A stretch of DNA of 64,000 nt from Pseudoscleropodium purum (Eukaryota > Streptophyta > Bryopsida > Hypnales > Brachytheciaceae). Positions 35,729 to 49,300 of the stretch are shown here, piece after piece. Each line of letters begins with the position of its first letter. The stretch's first letter is position 1. The DNA lies in the NCBI GenBank assembly GCA_963969395.1, contig OZ017795.1, forward strand, positions 30,795,063 to 30,859,062, written 5' to 3'. The translations under genes and the position numbers were made by a program. The notes under the pieces were generated by a model. That model saw only the letters and a program-made list of their open reading frames with translations, ran no database searches and had not been told where the DNA came from.

Positions 35729-35940
35729 TTGATTTTGAGTGCAATTTTTTTCTTACAAATTTTGGAATTTCTTTTGTCAAGGTCTCCCGAGATGGAAATG
35801 GAGCACTAAATCCTTTAACCCCTAAAGGATCAAATTGCGTTTTCTGGCAATATAGCAATTTTGGGCAACTCACTATGAATGGAGTTTTTATTTTTTTTCT
35901 TTGAAAATTTCACACAACATTTTCCCAAGGAGTAGCTTTA

Positions 35941-36461
35941 AGGCCCAACAATTTTCATAACTTTTGACTACATGGTTAAAAAGTTATTGCATGATATGTA
36001 ACTTTCAGCGTTTGGCAGGCAGTCCAGGCAGCCCCAAAAACTTCTTCAAAAATCACTTTTTTAAAAAACAAAAATTTGAAATTAGTTCTTTAGATTTATA
36101 TATATGAGGAAAGCTTTGAATCATCCCATTTTTATTAATGAGATGAAAGTTATAAGGAATTTTAGTTTGTGGGTATTTATGGAATCTCTACTCTCTATAC
36201 CTACCTGCAACCTAAAATTTCTTATAACTTTCATCTCATTAATCAAAATGGGATGATTCAAAGCTTTCCTTATATGTATATATATATATACACACACACA
36301 CATACATATCTAAAGTACCAATTTCAAATTTTTGTTTTTTAAAAAAGTGATTTTTGAAGAAGTTTTGGGGCTGCCCAGACTGCCCACCAAACACTGAAAG
36401 TTACATATCATGCAATAACTTTTTAACCATGTAGTCAAAAGTTATGAAAATTCTTGGGCCT
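35941..36461. mobile_element. Long fold-back element (~520 bp) with arms of 225-250 bp
   Basis: The left arm 35941-36165 begins AGGCCCAACAATTTTCATAA. The right arm 36212-36461 ends TTATGAAAATTCTTGGGCCT. They pair almost throughout; the right arm has an extra TA/CA microsatellite (36274-36306) and small gaps. The spacer is only about 46 bases. I found no clear target-site duplication. No ORF of significance. Confidence 0.85.
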
Positions 36462-39400
36462 GAATCCTAAATTTTTTCGTACATTTAGGGGTTTGCGGTC
36501 TGTACTACATAACACCTTCCACCACAAAGCACTAAGGAATAAACCATGTTGTATACGAATACTAAAGGGGATAGTACGTTCTCCTATAAAACTTAAAAAT
36601 TTAAGATTGAATTTTATACTTGAGCCAAAATGGAGCCAAAGTATTAACTATGCTACGCATCAATATGGTTTGGTTTGGTAGTTTTGACATAGACTTTTGA
36701 AGTTTTTGCTGTGCAGACTTGATACATTTGCGAGGATGTCAGTATAACATGTTTTCTAGAATGTGATTTGTGAGAATGAAACATGGAGTTTGCAATTGAT
36801 GCTACCCATCTAATGTGAAGATTGATGGGATTTTGTTGAATTTGATGTTGTTGGCACCTCATTTTGAGGTGGGCATCATTAGATCATGTTTCACCATGGG
36901 CTTTGTATGTTGTTCCAAGTGTCCATTTGGTAAAGTTTTTCAGAAATCTTGACGTGTTTTACAAAATAGAAATTCAACTTCATTTCTTGTGTATGATTCA
37001 CCATGTACGTGGTTTTATGGGCTACTTGGATTTTCTTGGAACCAATCATATTGCAGGGCTAGAATGATGCCAGGATTAGGGCCCAAAAATTGACGTAATG
37101 AGGAAAGTGATGAATTTTTCTATGACTTCATTTTCAATGAGCGTTTATTAGATTTTCCCATACCAACAATTTTTGCATGGGTAATTGCAAATACTAGCAT
37201 CAAATGTCAACAACATATTTAAAAAATACCAATACTAAATGTCAATAAGTTTATTTTAACAAAATTTTTAATCTTAACATCCAAATCAATAATGAAAATT
37301 ATGAAATAGCTCACTAGGCTTACACAAAATTAGGAACCAATATGATGACCAATGCCCATTTTCCACTTGGTGCAAGTAGAGATGCTAAGAAAGGTAGACA
37401 AGGGTGACAAAGACGTTGCATTACCTTCATTCTACTATGAAATTTTGATGATTTTGTATCCACCAATGTCTCTTAAGCCATTTCTATATTCAAAACAAAA
37501 GTAAAAGTAATTTTCTATTATTTTTGAAATGATCTTAAAATCTTCAAATTCAATAAACTTCAGACCATATATCCAAATACCACAAAACAAAGCCCATGCA
37601 TCACACTTGAAAGAAATCTTTCCAACAATGCTAAAATTTTGACCATTGATGCATAGATTAACAAATCTCACTATAGCAAACAAAAGAATTGTCAATTGAA
37701 ATAAAAATTTATAAATGAATTTTAAAAAACTAAAATGATAGATTGACAGATACTACAAAAAGATCATAGGTATCTAAAATCATTTCACATTCTTCTATCA
37801 AATGTGCACTAAACATATGACATTATTTTCCACTATTATTTTCATGGATAACAACTGGCTTAGCTTAAGATACCTTGCATACAGTTTGAATTTAACTTTT
37901 GTTATTTTTTACTATGGATGCAAGTAAAGCGACGCCCTCAAGTCAAATTCTATCTTTGGCTAGTTTTTTCATGCAATTTGGAGCAATCTCATACTTGATG
38001 GAGTATTTTTGATTTTGTGATTCTAAACTCTTTGCTATTTCTAAGAGGAGATGAGTTGTGTAGTAATTGGACTCTTGTTATTACTTAAGCTGATCTATAC
38101 CTGCTATAAGGACTAAAATTGTGCACAAATTGATACAAACAGCTGGATTTGGTTATTATCACTACTTGCAATCTATATTATAGATGATGACAAATGTTTA
38201 TGTGGTGATTACTTGATCAAAATGTAACCTAAACCTAGGGAAACTTATAAGTTAGGCCTTGATAGGGATGTACCTCTAATCTTCTTCTTTGGAACAAACT
38301 ACATTCACTTATATTTGTATTTGCAACTTTTTTTAAAAAGCCTTATATTTAAAATTTTGCCAAAACGTTGTTTTTGGATAATTTATTCCTATTGGTTACA
38401 TTCCAAAATCACAATTTTTCCTATACACCTTATTGTTTTTATGTGCCCTTAAAATTTTTATTTTTTTAAGAGGGTGTTTACACTTTCTAGTTGTGGGACA
38501 TTTTCAGAACATTACTTATTTGATATACTTGGGTTGAACATTGTAATGTTAAATATGGCACCATGGACTTCAACCTGAAAGGGGTGATGAATTCCACTTG
38601 GGTGTCCATAATTCACACGGATATGGCTATTAGGAAAGATTTTCAATTCTAGAATTAGAAGCAAAGAAAACTTGCAAAACACTAGGAGTCAATTTTAGAG
38701 GCTTTGGTCTCATGTCTTTTGTCACCTTGGATCAGCCTTTGGCACTTCAATTTTTTGATTGCTCTTATGTAATTTGCTTGTGTGGTATGAATAGAGCTTT
38801 GCACCCCGCCTAGTTGCTTGTGACTTTCACAACTTGACTATTCACTCGACCAACTAAGTACATCATTCAACAAAGAGACTCATGCTTGCCTTAAGTTTTC
38901 TCTCTAAAATCTACTTTTACATGTCCTATTTCAAAGAGTAAGAGCAAAAGAGTCATTCACTGCTCAAAGCCATTTCTAGTGAAATGCACATGTGAGTGCA
39001 CACATGGCAAAGTGTTGTTGATGGAGTTCATCTTATTTTCAAAATCTATGTGGTACAAATGTAAGTCAAATGAGACAAAAACCTAAAAAACAATTGCATA
39101 GATTAAAAAAAATTTGGTTTGATGCTTTTCTCATAAAGATCATTTACATAAAAAAGAAGTTTTTTCAATTCCAAGTACCTCACCTACTTCACTTCCTTTA
39201 CAACCTTAGGAGCATTTGGGATTTTGGGTTGAGTTAGAAAACCACAAGAGTTAAAACATAGGGTCCTTTCTACTTATATAAGGTAACATTTCTACTAAAT
39301 TATAAAATTTTACATGTAATGTAGGTGCTTTAAACTCAAAAAAAGGATAATTTGAGAATCTAATTTGAATATTCTTAGAATATTTTAGAAAATACCTCAT

Positions 39401-39643
39401 CTATTCCAAGTATTTGATAGCCCCTATTTAAATACCCTCTTAATACATGTGGTTACAATAGGTATATGTTAGTGATTTATTAGGCTTTAGTTTTTAAGAA
39501 TAATCATGTAGTCTTTGTTTTGCCTACTTCCCCAAACCCAGGACTATTGTATAGGGGTTCCAAATCTAAGGGGAATGGTAAGATAGTCTAATGTTTTGTA
39601 GCTAGAAGTCACTGGTAGGTTAGAATAATGTGGAATTTACTTA
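36462..39643. other. AT-rich intergenic region, nothing recognised
   Basis: Short ORFs only; no domain, repeat array or RNA gene seen. Confidence 0.55.
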
Positions 39644-41600
39644 ACAATTTGTCTAAAATTCAATTATACAACACTCTTATTCCCAAGGTACAATTTGGTT
39701 GCTAGTCCTTTAGATAATGCTATGGATGCATGAAATATTGTCCCAGTCTTGCCTAGTATTCTAGGGGAGTTTTCCAACAATTTGTCAGATTTGACTACAA
39801 TTTGTCATGCGTATGATCTAGTGCTAGACAAATGCAAATATAATATATATAATTTTATATAATAATATATATTTCCTTAACTACTAGCCATAAGGTGATT
39901 GTGTTACCAAGACAATTGGTCTAGTTACTAATTAACTAGCCTAATTACTAGTTATATAAGTATCAAACCAATCCCAATTCTACAACAATTGATCTCTATC
40001 TAAGTGTAGGGCATGATTGCAATGCATTCTCCAAACTTAGAATTAGCTACACAATCACAACAATTTGTCAAAGCGTACTTTCCCACTAAACCTTGGAGTC
40101 ATATCATCCTCCAAAGACTATGTTGTACCCTTCCATACTCAAGCTATTCCTCCAACTTTCAAGCTATTCCTCCAACTCTCAAGCTATTCCTCCAACTAGT
40201 TGTCTGTATAATTACAACCTCCTTTCACTAGAAACCCTATTGGAAACTATGAGCCTCTAGCTCACATTAATTTATAATACTTCCAAGCAATCACTAGTGT
40301 TTCCCTGGAAAGACAATTAGTCACTTATAATTAACAATGTCCACACTTTTGATTTCTCAACCAGAGGCACACCTTGGGAGTTCCCTATGACTAAATTATT
40401 CCCTAATCCATTCTAGAGCCCTTGACAATTTGTTTAGTCAATTCCATTCAAAAGCTGAAGATTCAACATTCACATTACTACATGCTAACTTATCTCGCCA
40501 CAACTTCTACAAATAAACGATTTAATGCACAACAACAAATTAATATAAATTCACTAAATTGTTAACTCCCGAGTATTTAAATGAATCTAACACTCATATT
40601 TCCTATCAATTAACTATTTGACAATTTATCTTCGATAAGCTTACTTTTCTCGGCTTTCCACAACAAGCGGTTTAATGAATGCACATTCCACCACAATTAG
40701 TCTTTTACAAAAATATAATTCACAATTACAAATATGTACATCATAATGACAATTAGTCTAAGTGATTCTTAAATTCACTTTTTAATTTTATACAGAATCT
40801 TAGCCATTGACAGCCAAGGTCTAATCATAAACAATTATATATATATATAGTTCAATGTTATTGGTGTTCACCAAAGCTAATGCAACAATTTGTTGTTTGG
40901 TATTTCTTTACAACTAGGAAACTAGTCAATTCGTTTAATTCAGTAATCACTACTTACGAATTTATTGACAATTTGTCTCACCTTTCACAAGACTTATAAT
41001 CACCTTAATCCATGTACAAGTTCCAATCTCTAAATTCCTCACTACTACAATTTGTAAACTATTTGTTGCATTAACTATGTAAAAACTCAATTATACTTGT
41101 CTGTAGCCGATCCCTATCAAAGACAATTAGTCATGGAGGAACTTACCGGATCAAGAATCGCTCCACCAATTGTTCTCTTTAGCTTGGTCTTCCCACTACT
41201 CCACTGCAACCTCCGCCTTCTTCTTGTCTGACAATTAGAAGAGCTTGCCTTCAAGCTTCATCTCCAACGGACAACTTGTTTTGAAATTTTATATTCACTA
41301 AAACTCACTACTTGATTATTAAAATGAACTCACAAAACTCAAATAAGAATTACAGTACTCATAATCATACATTCAATACAATACACATGACAATTAGTCC
41401 AACAACAATAAATGCAAAACATTCAGTTAAACTACCCAACCAATCATCTGATCACAAACATACACTCACAAGTTGTCACAACCGATCATTGGCACATACA
41501 TGCAAGAAACCAATCCAAATTTAATTAAGCTAATAGTTGTAATTATCATATGCACAAATCCAATCATTGGATTAATTTACTAATGAAAAGACAATTTGTC
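39644..41600. repeat. Island of dispersed GACAATTWGTC-like words
   Basis: Exact or near copies of (G)ACAATT(T/A)GTC occur at 39644, 39777, 39797, 39911, 39985, 40060, 40312, 40424, 40620, 40693, 40748, 40885, 40967, 41046, 41122, 41230, 41389 and 41590. Both GACAATTTGTC and GACAATTAGTC are near-palindromes. The spacing is irregular, the sequence between copies is unrelated, and flanking 5-kb stretches do not show the same density. No gene lies in the island. Confidence 0.75.
40139..40198. repeat. 20-bp tandem repeat, three units
   Basis: TCAAGCTATTCCTCCAACTY is repeated three times head to tail at 40139, 40159 and 40179 with almost no divergence. It lies inside the GACAATTWGTC island and gives the small 72-codon ORF 40013-40231 its repetitive reading; I do not call that ORF a gene. 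Confidence 0.9.
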
Positions 41601-43396
41601 ACACACGCACAAGAATTTCAATAGATTCAAATCAATAGTCCAATTCCTAGATCACAACAATGCACAACTGCATATGCAAACAATAGGACTTAAATTAAAC
41701 AAACTATTGATGAGCATGAATTAGTATGTTTGTTGATGGAGGTTGAACGCGGGATTGAGGCAACTTCTAGTCGTTATTAGTAAATCCTCTTTTAGGTCAG
41801 AACTCACAAAGGTCCCCAATTCAAACCTCTTATGTGGTAATTTTGTTGAATTTTCCAAGTGTTGCCAAAATAGTGTAAATCAAATTTAGTATTGCCAAAC
41901 TTTATTTCTACACTTTAAATAAATATTTAGCAATTGAGTTGCAAACCTACTACAGAGATGAACAAATTTGAATGTGATTTTAATACTTTTATATTCAAAC
42001 AACCATTCTATTAGCATCAATATGCAAAGTCCAAAAGCAAATATAATAAAGTTGTAGTTTACAACATGTAACACATTATTGTAGAAGTTTGAAAAAAATA
42101 GTTTTAAGAACTAATTTAAACTATTTGATATTTTAAAAATTAATTTTGAAGTGAACCATGTCAAAATCCCAATTTTGTGCACCATAATTTGAAATTACTT
42201 TATATTTGTCAATTTTGTCAACTCTATATCTATATATTTATTCATGTAACCATATAATTGTATACATATATCCTATATATCTTTGTTTCCATACACAGTG
42301 TCACCTAAATCCCAAACAATAAATTTTTTCAATAACCTCTAAATTTTCCAATCACACAAAGCTAGCTGGTTTGAGTAGATAGAGTGAAGTAGATTATAAT
42401 TTTGGCAAAATAGAAAAATTCCTTTAAATAATCTTTTTATATTATATATAAAATATTACATGCTTATTATTATTACCCTTAATTTTCAAATTGTTAATTC
42501 TATTAAAAAAAAAAAAGTCATATAATTTGGAACAAAAATTTGTCAATTATATATATAAATAGATGAGAGGTTATTCATTGAAAGATTAATATGATTTGCT
42601 TAGGTTAAAATGAGCATTTGCACACAAAAATTATTTGAAATTTTTCTAATAAAACTTTATCCAAGAAAATACATATCTTATTTTTGAATAAAAAATTGAG
42701 ATCTTTTACTTTTTAGATAACCAATTATTTTGAAACATGATGAAAATGACATTATAGATATTCATTTTATTATTTGATCTTGATTTTTTTTTAAATTGCT
42801 TTTGAGCTTTGAATCAAATGATTAAAAATGTTTGCGTTTTAGGTTTAGTTTTTGTTGCTTTGATGTATATAGTTGTTTTAAGCTCCTTGCCATAAACCCA
42901 ATCAAATTATAAACCTTGAAATAATAGAAAAACTTAGAAGAAGTAAAATTTCGTTGATTTTGTTTATATGTCATTTATTTACATAATCAAGAACAATGTT
43001 TCAAATCATGATGAAATTCCAAGGTTGACAAGTGATTCTTTGAATTCTCAAGTTCAACAAAATTAAAAGTTAAAAAATATACTTTTATTCAAATTGCAAG
43101 TGATACAAATGGTCTAGGACTTCTAAATAATAATAATGAAATTATAGTTAAAATATCCAACAAGTAATATTTAATTAAATATTATTTCAAATATCATTGA
43201 AATGGATTTAAATTTCACATCTATAAACATACATTGCATGTTATATTTATTGTATGATTCAATTTCAAATTTTAAACATAGCACGATTATTTTTAGAAAT
43301 AGCAAATGGTTTTGTACAAAAGAACTATATGTTAACAAATGCAAAGTTTACTATTAGAATTTATGCATTACATACCATTGAATCAATTTTGGAACA
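41601..43396. other. AT-rich upstream region of the PLC gene
   Basis: It presumably contains the PLC promoter and leader. No TATA element or leader exon can be distinguished in the uniformly AT-rich sequence. No other gene seen. Confidence 0.4.
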
Positions 43397-46300
43397 ATGG
43401 TTGTTGGATGTCATTGTTTTTCTCTCATAAGAAAAGGACGAACTCAACATAGACCTCCAGAAGTTGTTAAATCTATGTTTCAAGAAGCTTCTCGAGGAAA
43501 AAATTACATGGATGCTACAGATCTTGCTGTATTTTTAGAAAATGTTCAAGGAGAAAAAAATATAGATGAACGCAAGGCTACATCACTTATAACACAAACA
43601 ATATTGAGTGCAATTGCAGGATTTCATTTTTCTATATCTGTGCAAAGTGTACAACTTGATTTATTAGGTTTTTCAAATTATTTAATCAATACAAGGCTAA
43701 ATCCACCTATTATTGTAACCAACACAGTATGATATCAAATCATTTTACTTTGATCCTTGATGTTTTAGATTATATAGATATATATATATATAATTTAACA
43801 ATATGATCATTCAAGTATATGAATTCATTGGTGATATTGAATATAAATCCACTTTACTTTTTTGTACTAAATCTAATTGTTAAATTTCTAACATTTTGAA
43901 GTATGTTTAGTTGACTTTATGTTTGTGAAAAATGTTGAAAAAAATTTCATTTATTGATCAACACTTTAACCTCTAAAGGCCCTTGCTTCCTCAAACATGG
44001 TTACACCTTAGTCAAACTCAGTTGTAGATTTTAAAATGTTATTTTTTGCACTTAAATTCAAACTAAGAAATAAGAAAACAAACAAACATGGTAATAGCTT
44101 AAAAAGGCAATGAATCTTGCAATTTCAAGTTGTATGTATTAAAATAAAAACTATATATGTTTTATATTTTTCATACATTATTTTTCATTTCAATGTTACT
44201 TAAGTAATATGTATTTTAATTTAAAATAACAATGACTATTTTGCACTCAAACCTTCATCTTTTATTAAAAGTCTAAATTATATAATAGATATAATTTTTT
44301 TATATTACATTACAATAACCACAATTTTTTAAATTATTTCACAATATTTCAAAAAACTAACATGCCTAGATATATATCTTCTTTGAGTGATCAAAATATC
44401 CTCTTCAATAGTCAATTTTATAAAAGATGATTTAGTACACTAGTGGTAGTTCGACTTCAAAGTTATGGTTAAGAGTATTTAGAATGCAAAATATTAAACA
44501 CCCACTTTGTTAAATTTATCATATTCTTCATTATTATTAGCAATCATTTTGAAAGAAATTTCAAACAAAATGGATTGTTTTGGTTTTATTTTTCAATTTG
44601 TATTCATATTTGGCTATGCTTAGGAACAATCACATTTTTCTTAGGAAACTCATTGAATTTTTTTAATATAGAACATATAGTCCCTTATAATAAAATATAA
44701 AATTTAGACTTGCATAATTATACTTTGAGAGGTCAAATTGATCTTAAAATGATGTTTTATATTTGGGTCAAAGAATTGGTCTAAATAAGATAAAAGATAA
44801 ATTTGTAGTCATAAAAAAACATAGACATTGATATATTAAAAGCATGCTAAATGAATGATTTTGATAGTCAAAATCTATGTGTAAAACTACATATAAAGTT
44901 CATTGTCATGTATTGAATATGTTCCAAGTAGAGAATGATATTAAATACGTCTAATTACTACTTAGATTTATCTTAAGTTTTGCAATCTTTGCAGCCTACT
45001 CATGATATGACCAAACCTTTATCACATTATTACATATATTCAAGCCACAATTCCTACTTAACTGGAAATCAATTAACTTCTAATTCTAGTACTGGTCCAA
45101 TAGTTGAAGCTCTTCGAAATGGTTGTCGAGTCATTGAACTTGATTGTTGGGAACGACGAGGCAATATCATGGTTCTTCATGGCAAGTATGCTTTAATATC
45201 CATTTTTCAATGTCATATCAAAGGCTATACTAATTTCAAAGTAAAAAAAAAGATTTATAAGATTGTCTATAATTTCTTGCAAGTGATTTTGTACAATTAA
45301 ATTTTTGGAATTAAATGTTGTTTTTGCAGTACATTAACTAGTGCAATTCCTTTCAAAGATTGTTTATTAGCAATAAAAGAAAATGCATTTTTAACATCGG
45401 AATATCCAGTCATTATTACAATTGAAAATCATCTTGGATCAGAGCTACAAAAAAAAGCTGTTGTAGTGAGTTCTTTCATAAATTGAATCAATATCAAATC
45501 AATTGAAATTAGGCATTGATTTTTAACATTCTAATCATCTTATATGAAGTAATAAATGCAATATCTTTAAATCAAAGTCAAGTTTTGAATGGAAATTTGA
45601 AATTATAAAATCAAATACAACTTATTATTCTATTATATTTAGGCAAGATACATTCTTTTGGAGAATTAATATTAAAAAAATAAAAATAAAATGAATAATG
45701 TTTCATGATCAATGTAATTAAGAAACTCTTTAAATCTTATGTACAAAAATCACAATCTATTAATATATAAAAATGAATTGATGCAAAAAAAGACATGTAG
45801 AAATATATAAAAGTCATTGTATTTATCAAAATTAAAATAATCAAAATTAAATATATTAGGTACTTCGTGAAGTCTTTGGTGATAGACTATTTTATCCAAC
45901 CAAAGATCAAAGACCACCAATTGAGTTTTTGTCCCCTGAATCATTGAAAGGATTTATCATTATTTCAGATCAACCTCCAAGTGACACAGTTGAAGATCAA
46001 GTATGTTTCTATTATTTATAACTTCATTCATCATTAAGTCATTTGAAAAAAAAGATCATTATTCTATGAAAAATAAAGTAATTTCATTTTTAAAAGAATA
46101 GATTATTTTTAAATCTCTATTCAAAAATGCCAATATTGAAATAGAATTTATCAAGTTTCTGAAATTTCTGCATTCAATTGAAAAATGTTAATTAAAAACA
46201 TCTTATTAGTTTTTTTTGCTATACTAAAGTTTTCAAGAACAATTGTAATCGAAAGCATACTTAAATTAATATAGAGTATTTTTTGTAGTGTTGAATTTGA

Positions 46301-49300
46301 ATCCAAAGCCCTTTAAATTAGTTATTTTGAGTTGAAGTTCTTACAATTGTTGAGATATCCTAGTTATTATTTTAATACAATGATAAAAATTTTGGTGTAA
46401 ATTGTAGATCTAATATTATTGTTATATAGAATTGAAAACACTCTATATTAAACACAATGATAACAACAGTCTACTAATTGTTGTCTAATTTTAAAAATTT
46501 ATAAAGAATTACTTTAATTTTAATTATGATACTCAAATTTTTATTATAGTAACTTAATCTTTGTGATTAATTATATTAAATTTTGATTTTTTGATTAAAT
46601 GTTTGTAGTATGGGATTTAAAATCATTTTGTTATTATGGAATAGTATAGTAGTCTTCTAATAATGATAATATCATTCATATTCAGTGGGTTTTTTTTTCT
46701 AAATGTTAATCTTTTGCATGTTATTTCATTTGTAATATGAATTATGATTGTTTTGAAATGACATTCATAGACAGTTGGCAGTTGATCCAGATGCAGCTAA
46801 TAATCTTGTCAATGATGAATTGGATGATGCAAGTATTTCGACTTTACATCATATACGACATGCACAAAAAATTAAAAAACATTTGAAACGTGTTCATAAG
46901 AAGGCTTTATTAAAAGTGGCCAATACTGCAGCTAATGTACTTCGAAAGTCTATAATGGTTGAAAGGATAGAAGTTCCAGAAACCATTGAGTTTCAAGAAC
47001 TCATTTATATCTATTGTGCAAAACCATCAGAGATGAAAGAAAAACAAGTGCATGGAGGACCTTTAGTAGGTGGAGATAGAGCAATAATGGCCAATTTAAG
47101 TGAGCCACAATTCCAAAATTTCATCAACAAACATCCTGATTCTATAATTGAGTAAGCTAATATGAATGGAATAAATTTAAAAAGCCTCCATTTTCCCCCC
47201 AAACTATGATTGTTATAAAATGTATGTTTCCTTAAATCACCATATTTTTTCATTTCAAATTCAAAATTCATTGATTTGATCATTTATATTTGAAATGACG
47301 GTATTTAAAATAATAATAATGCTTATATAAAACCAATACTTCAAATCATGAATTTACTTTCTATTCAAACTATTCATTGAGAGTCAATGTTCAATTTAAA
47401 AAAAAAATCAAAGTTAAGCTTTTATTGGTTAGTGAAGATATTGTTTCAAATCAATTGGTTTATATTTTATGTACCTACAATGAATTTAATAATTTACTTG
47501 GATTCTATATTTAATAACTATAATATTATCTAGTACACATCAAACAATTTGTTGTTGTTGAGTTCAATAAACATGTTATGTAGTTTTCAAATAGATTGTT
47601 ACTGTAGTTTGACTGTATCCAATATTGAATACAATTCTAAGTTCAAGTGCAATTACAATTGGCTATGAAATGAAATAGAATCTAAAATGTACAAGTAATA
47701 GATGCTCATAAATAAATCATATTTTGAAATCTTGTTATTGAATTATATATTACTTTGCCTTGTGTCATCGCTATAATTCTATTGGCATCTATAGGAATAT
47801 TCTATCCTCAACCTCTTACTTGTAGTACGTGTAAATTTTTTAATTGCCCATCTTTTATTTCAGACAATGCAAATTTGTTTTTATTGTAGTTCATAGAAAA
47901 TAACTTTTGACTCATAAAGCTACATGCCAATATTTTATTTACTAGATTTTCTTTTACCTTGTCTCTTGATTTTTTGATTTTTTAAATATTAGGTGACAAG
48001 ATATATATTAATATACCATCATAATGCATTAGGCATTGAGCATTAGGCAATGTATCTAGTCAATTTGAGGTTAAAAATAAAGACAATATTTATCAAAATG
48101 TTATAATCTATTATTTATGAATATTATCATTACAACAATTATATTAATTAGTGAACACTATTCATAATTGTAGGTATTCAAAGAAAAACTTGGGTAGAGT
48201 GTATCCATTTGGATTGCGTTTTGATTCATCGAATGCCGATCCAATGCTTGCTTGGAGTCATGGCTTCCAAATGGCAGCTATCAACCTCCAAGGAAGAGAT
48301 CGACCAGTGTGGTTGGCACAAGGGTTTTTCCAAGCTAATGGAAACACTGGCTATGTAAAAAAAGAAGATATTTTTTTATCATTATCAAATGGAGAAATCC
48401 AAAATTTGCCTCCTAAGGTTATTTTGAAGGTCACTACTACTTTCCATTTTGAATACATGAAGCATTGAATGTTCAAAAATATCATTTATCCTTGCATATG
48501 TGAACAACACCAACGTACGAGCTTAGAAATACAATCCTACAAACCTTGAGCTTAGGTGTCTATAGCATAGGTGCCTATAATATAAGTATCATATACCCAT
48601 AGAAGGTGCATACACCCTATGTGAAGGTTAGATTTAGCAAAAATTAAGTCATTTTCGTAAAATATGTCACATGTCCATTAGTGTAAGGTGAAATGAATTC
48701 CTAAGAATCAAATACAAAAATTCAATTTGGGCACTTGAATGCCCAATTAGACCTTCACATATGGTAATGTAGGTACCTATAATATAGATAGATATAACAT
48801 AGGTATCCTATAACCATGGAAGCTATCAATAATACATGTTTCTATAACATAAATGCTTACGTTCTTAGATTCATAGGCTCCAAATCTTAAACTCATATGC
48901 TAAAAACCTTATAACACAATGATCTTGCTCCTAAAGTTCTTGAATCTTGTTATCTAATAGTAGTATGGATGACATGTTTCTTCTACAATTAATTTCATTG
49001 TAGAAAATTAGGCCCAATATTTTCTACTCTCTACTTTTAAGTCATGCTATAATCCTTCAACAACATAAAGAATTGAACTTCAAATGTTGGATTTGATGTT
49101 ATGATGAATTATTAGATTTCTTGTGACAACATTAATTATTGTTTGGTTTAGTGTCATAAGTGTATTCTTAAATAATCAAATCCATATCCATTTTTCAATT
49201 CAATCCATAAAATTATAATTAATATTAATAAACTTCTTCCAATAACAAAATATCAACACTTGTAGGTGACTGTGCTGTTAGGTACCAGTTGGCATAGAAA

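Noticed and set aside
35512..35904. 130-codon plus-strand ORF
   Set aside because: It runs through a fold-back repeat and has low-complexity composition with no domain.
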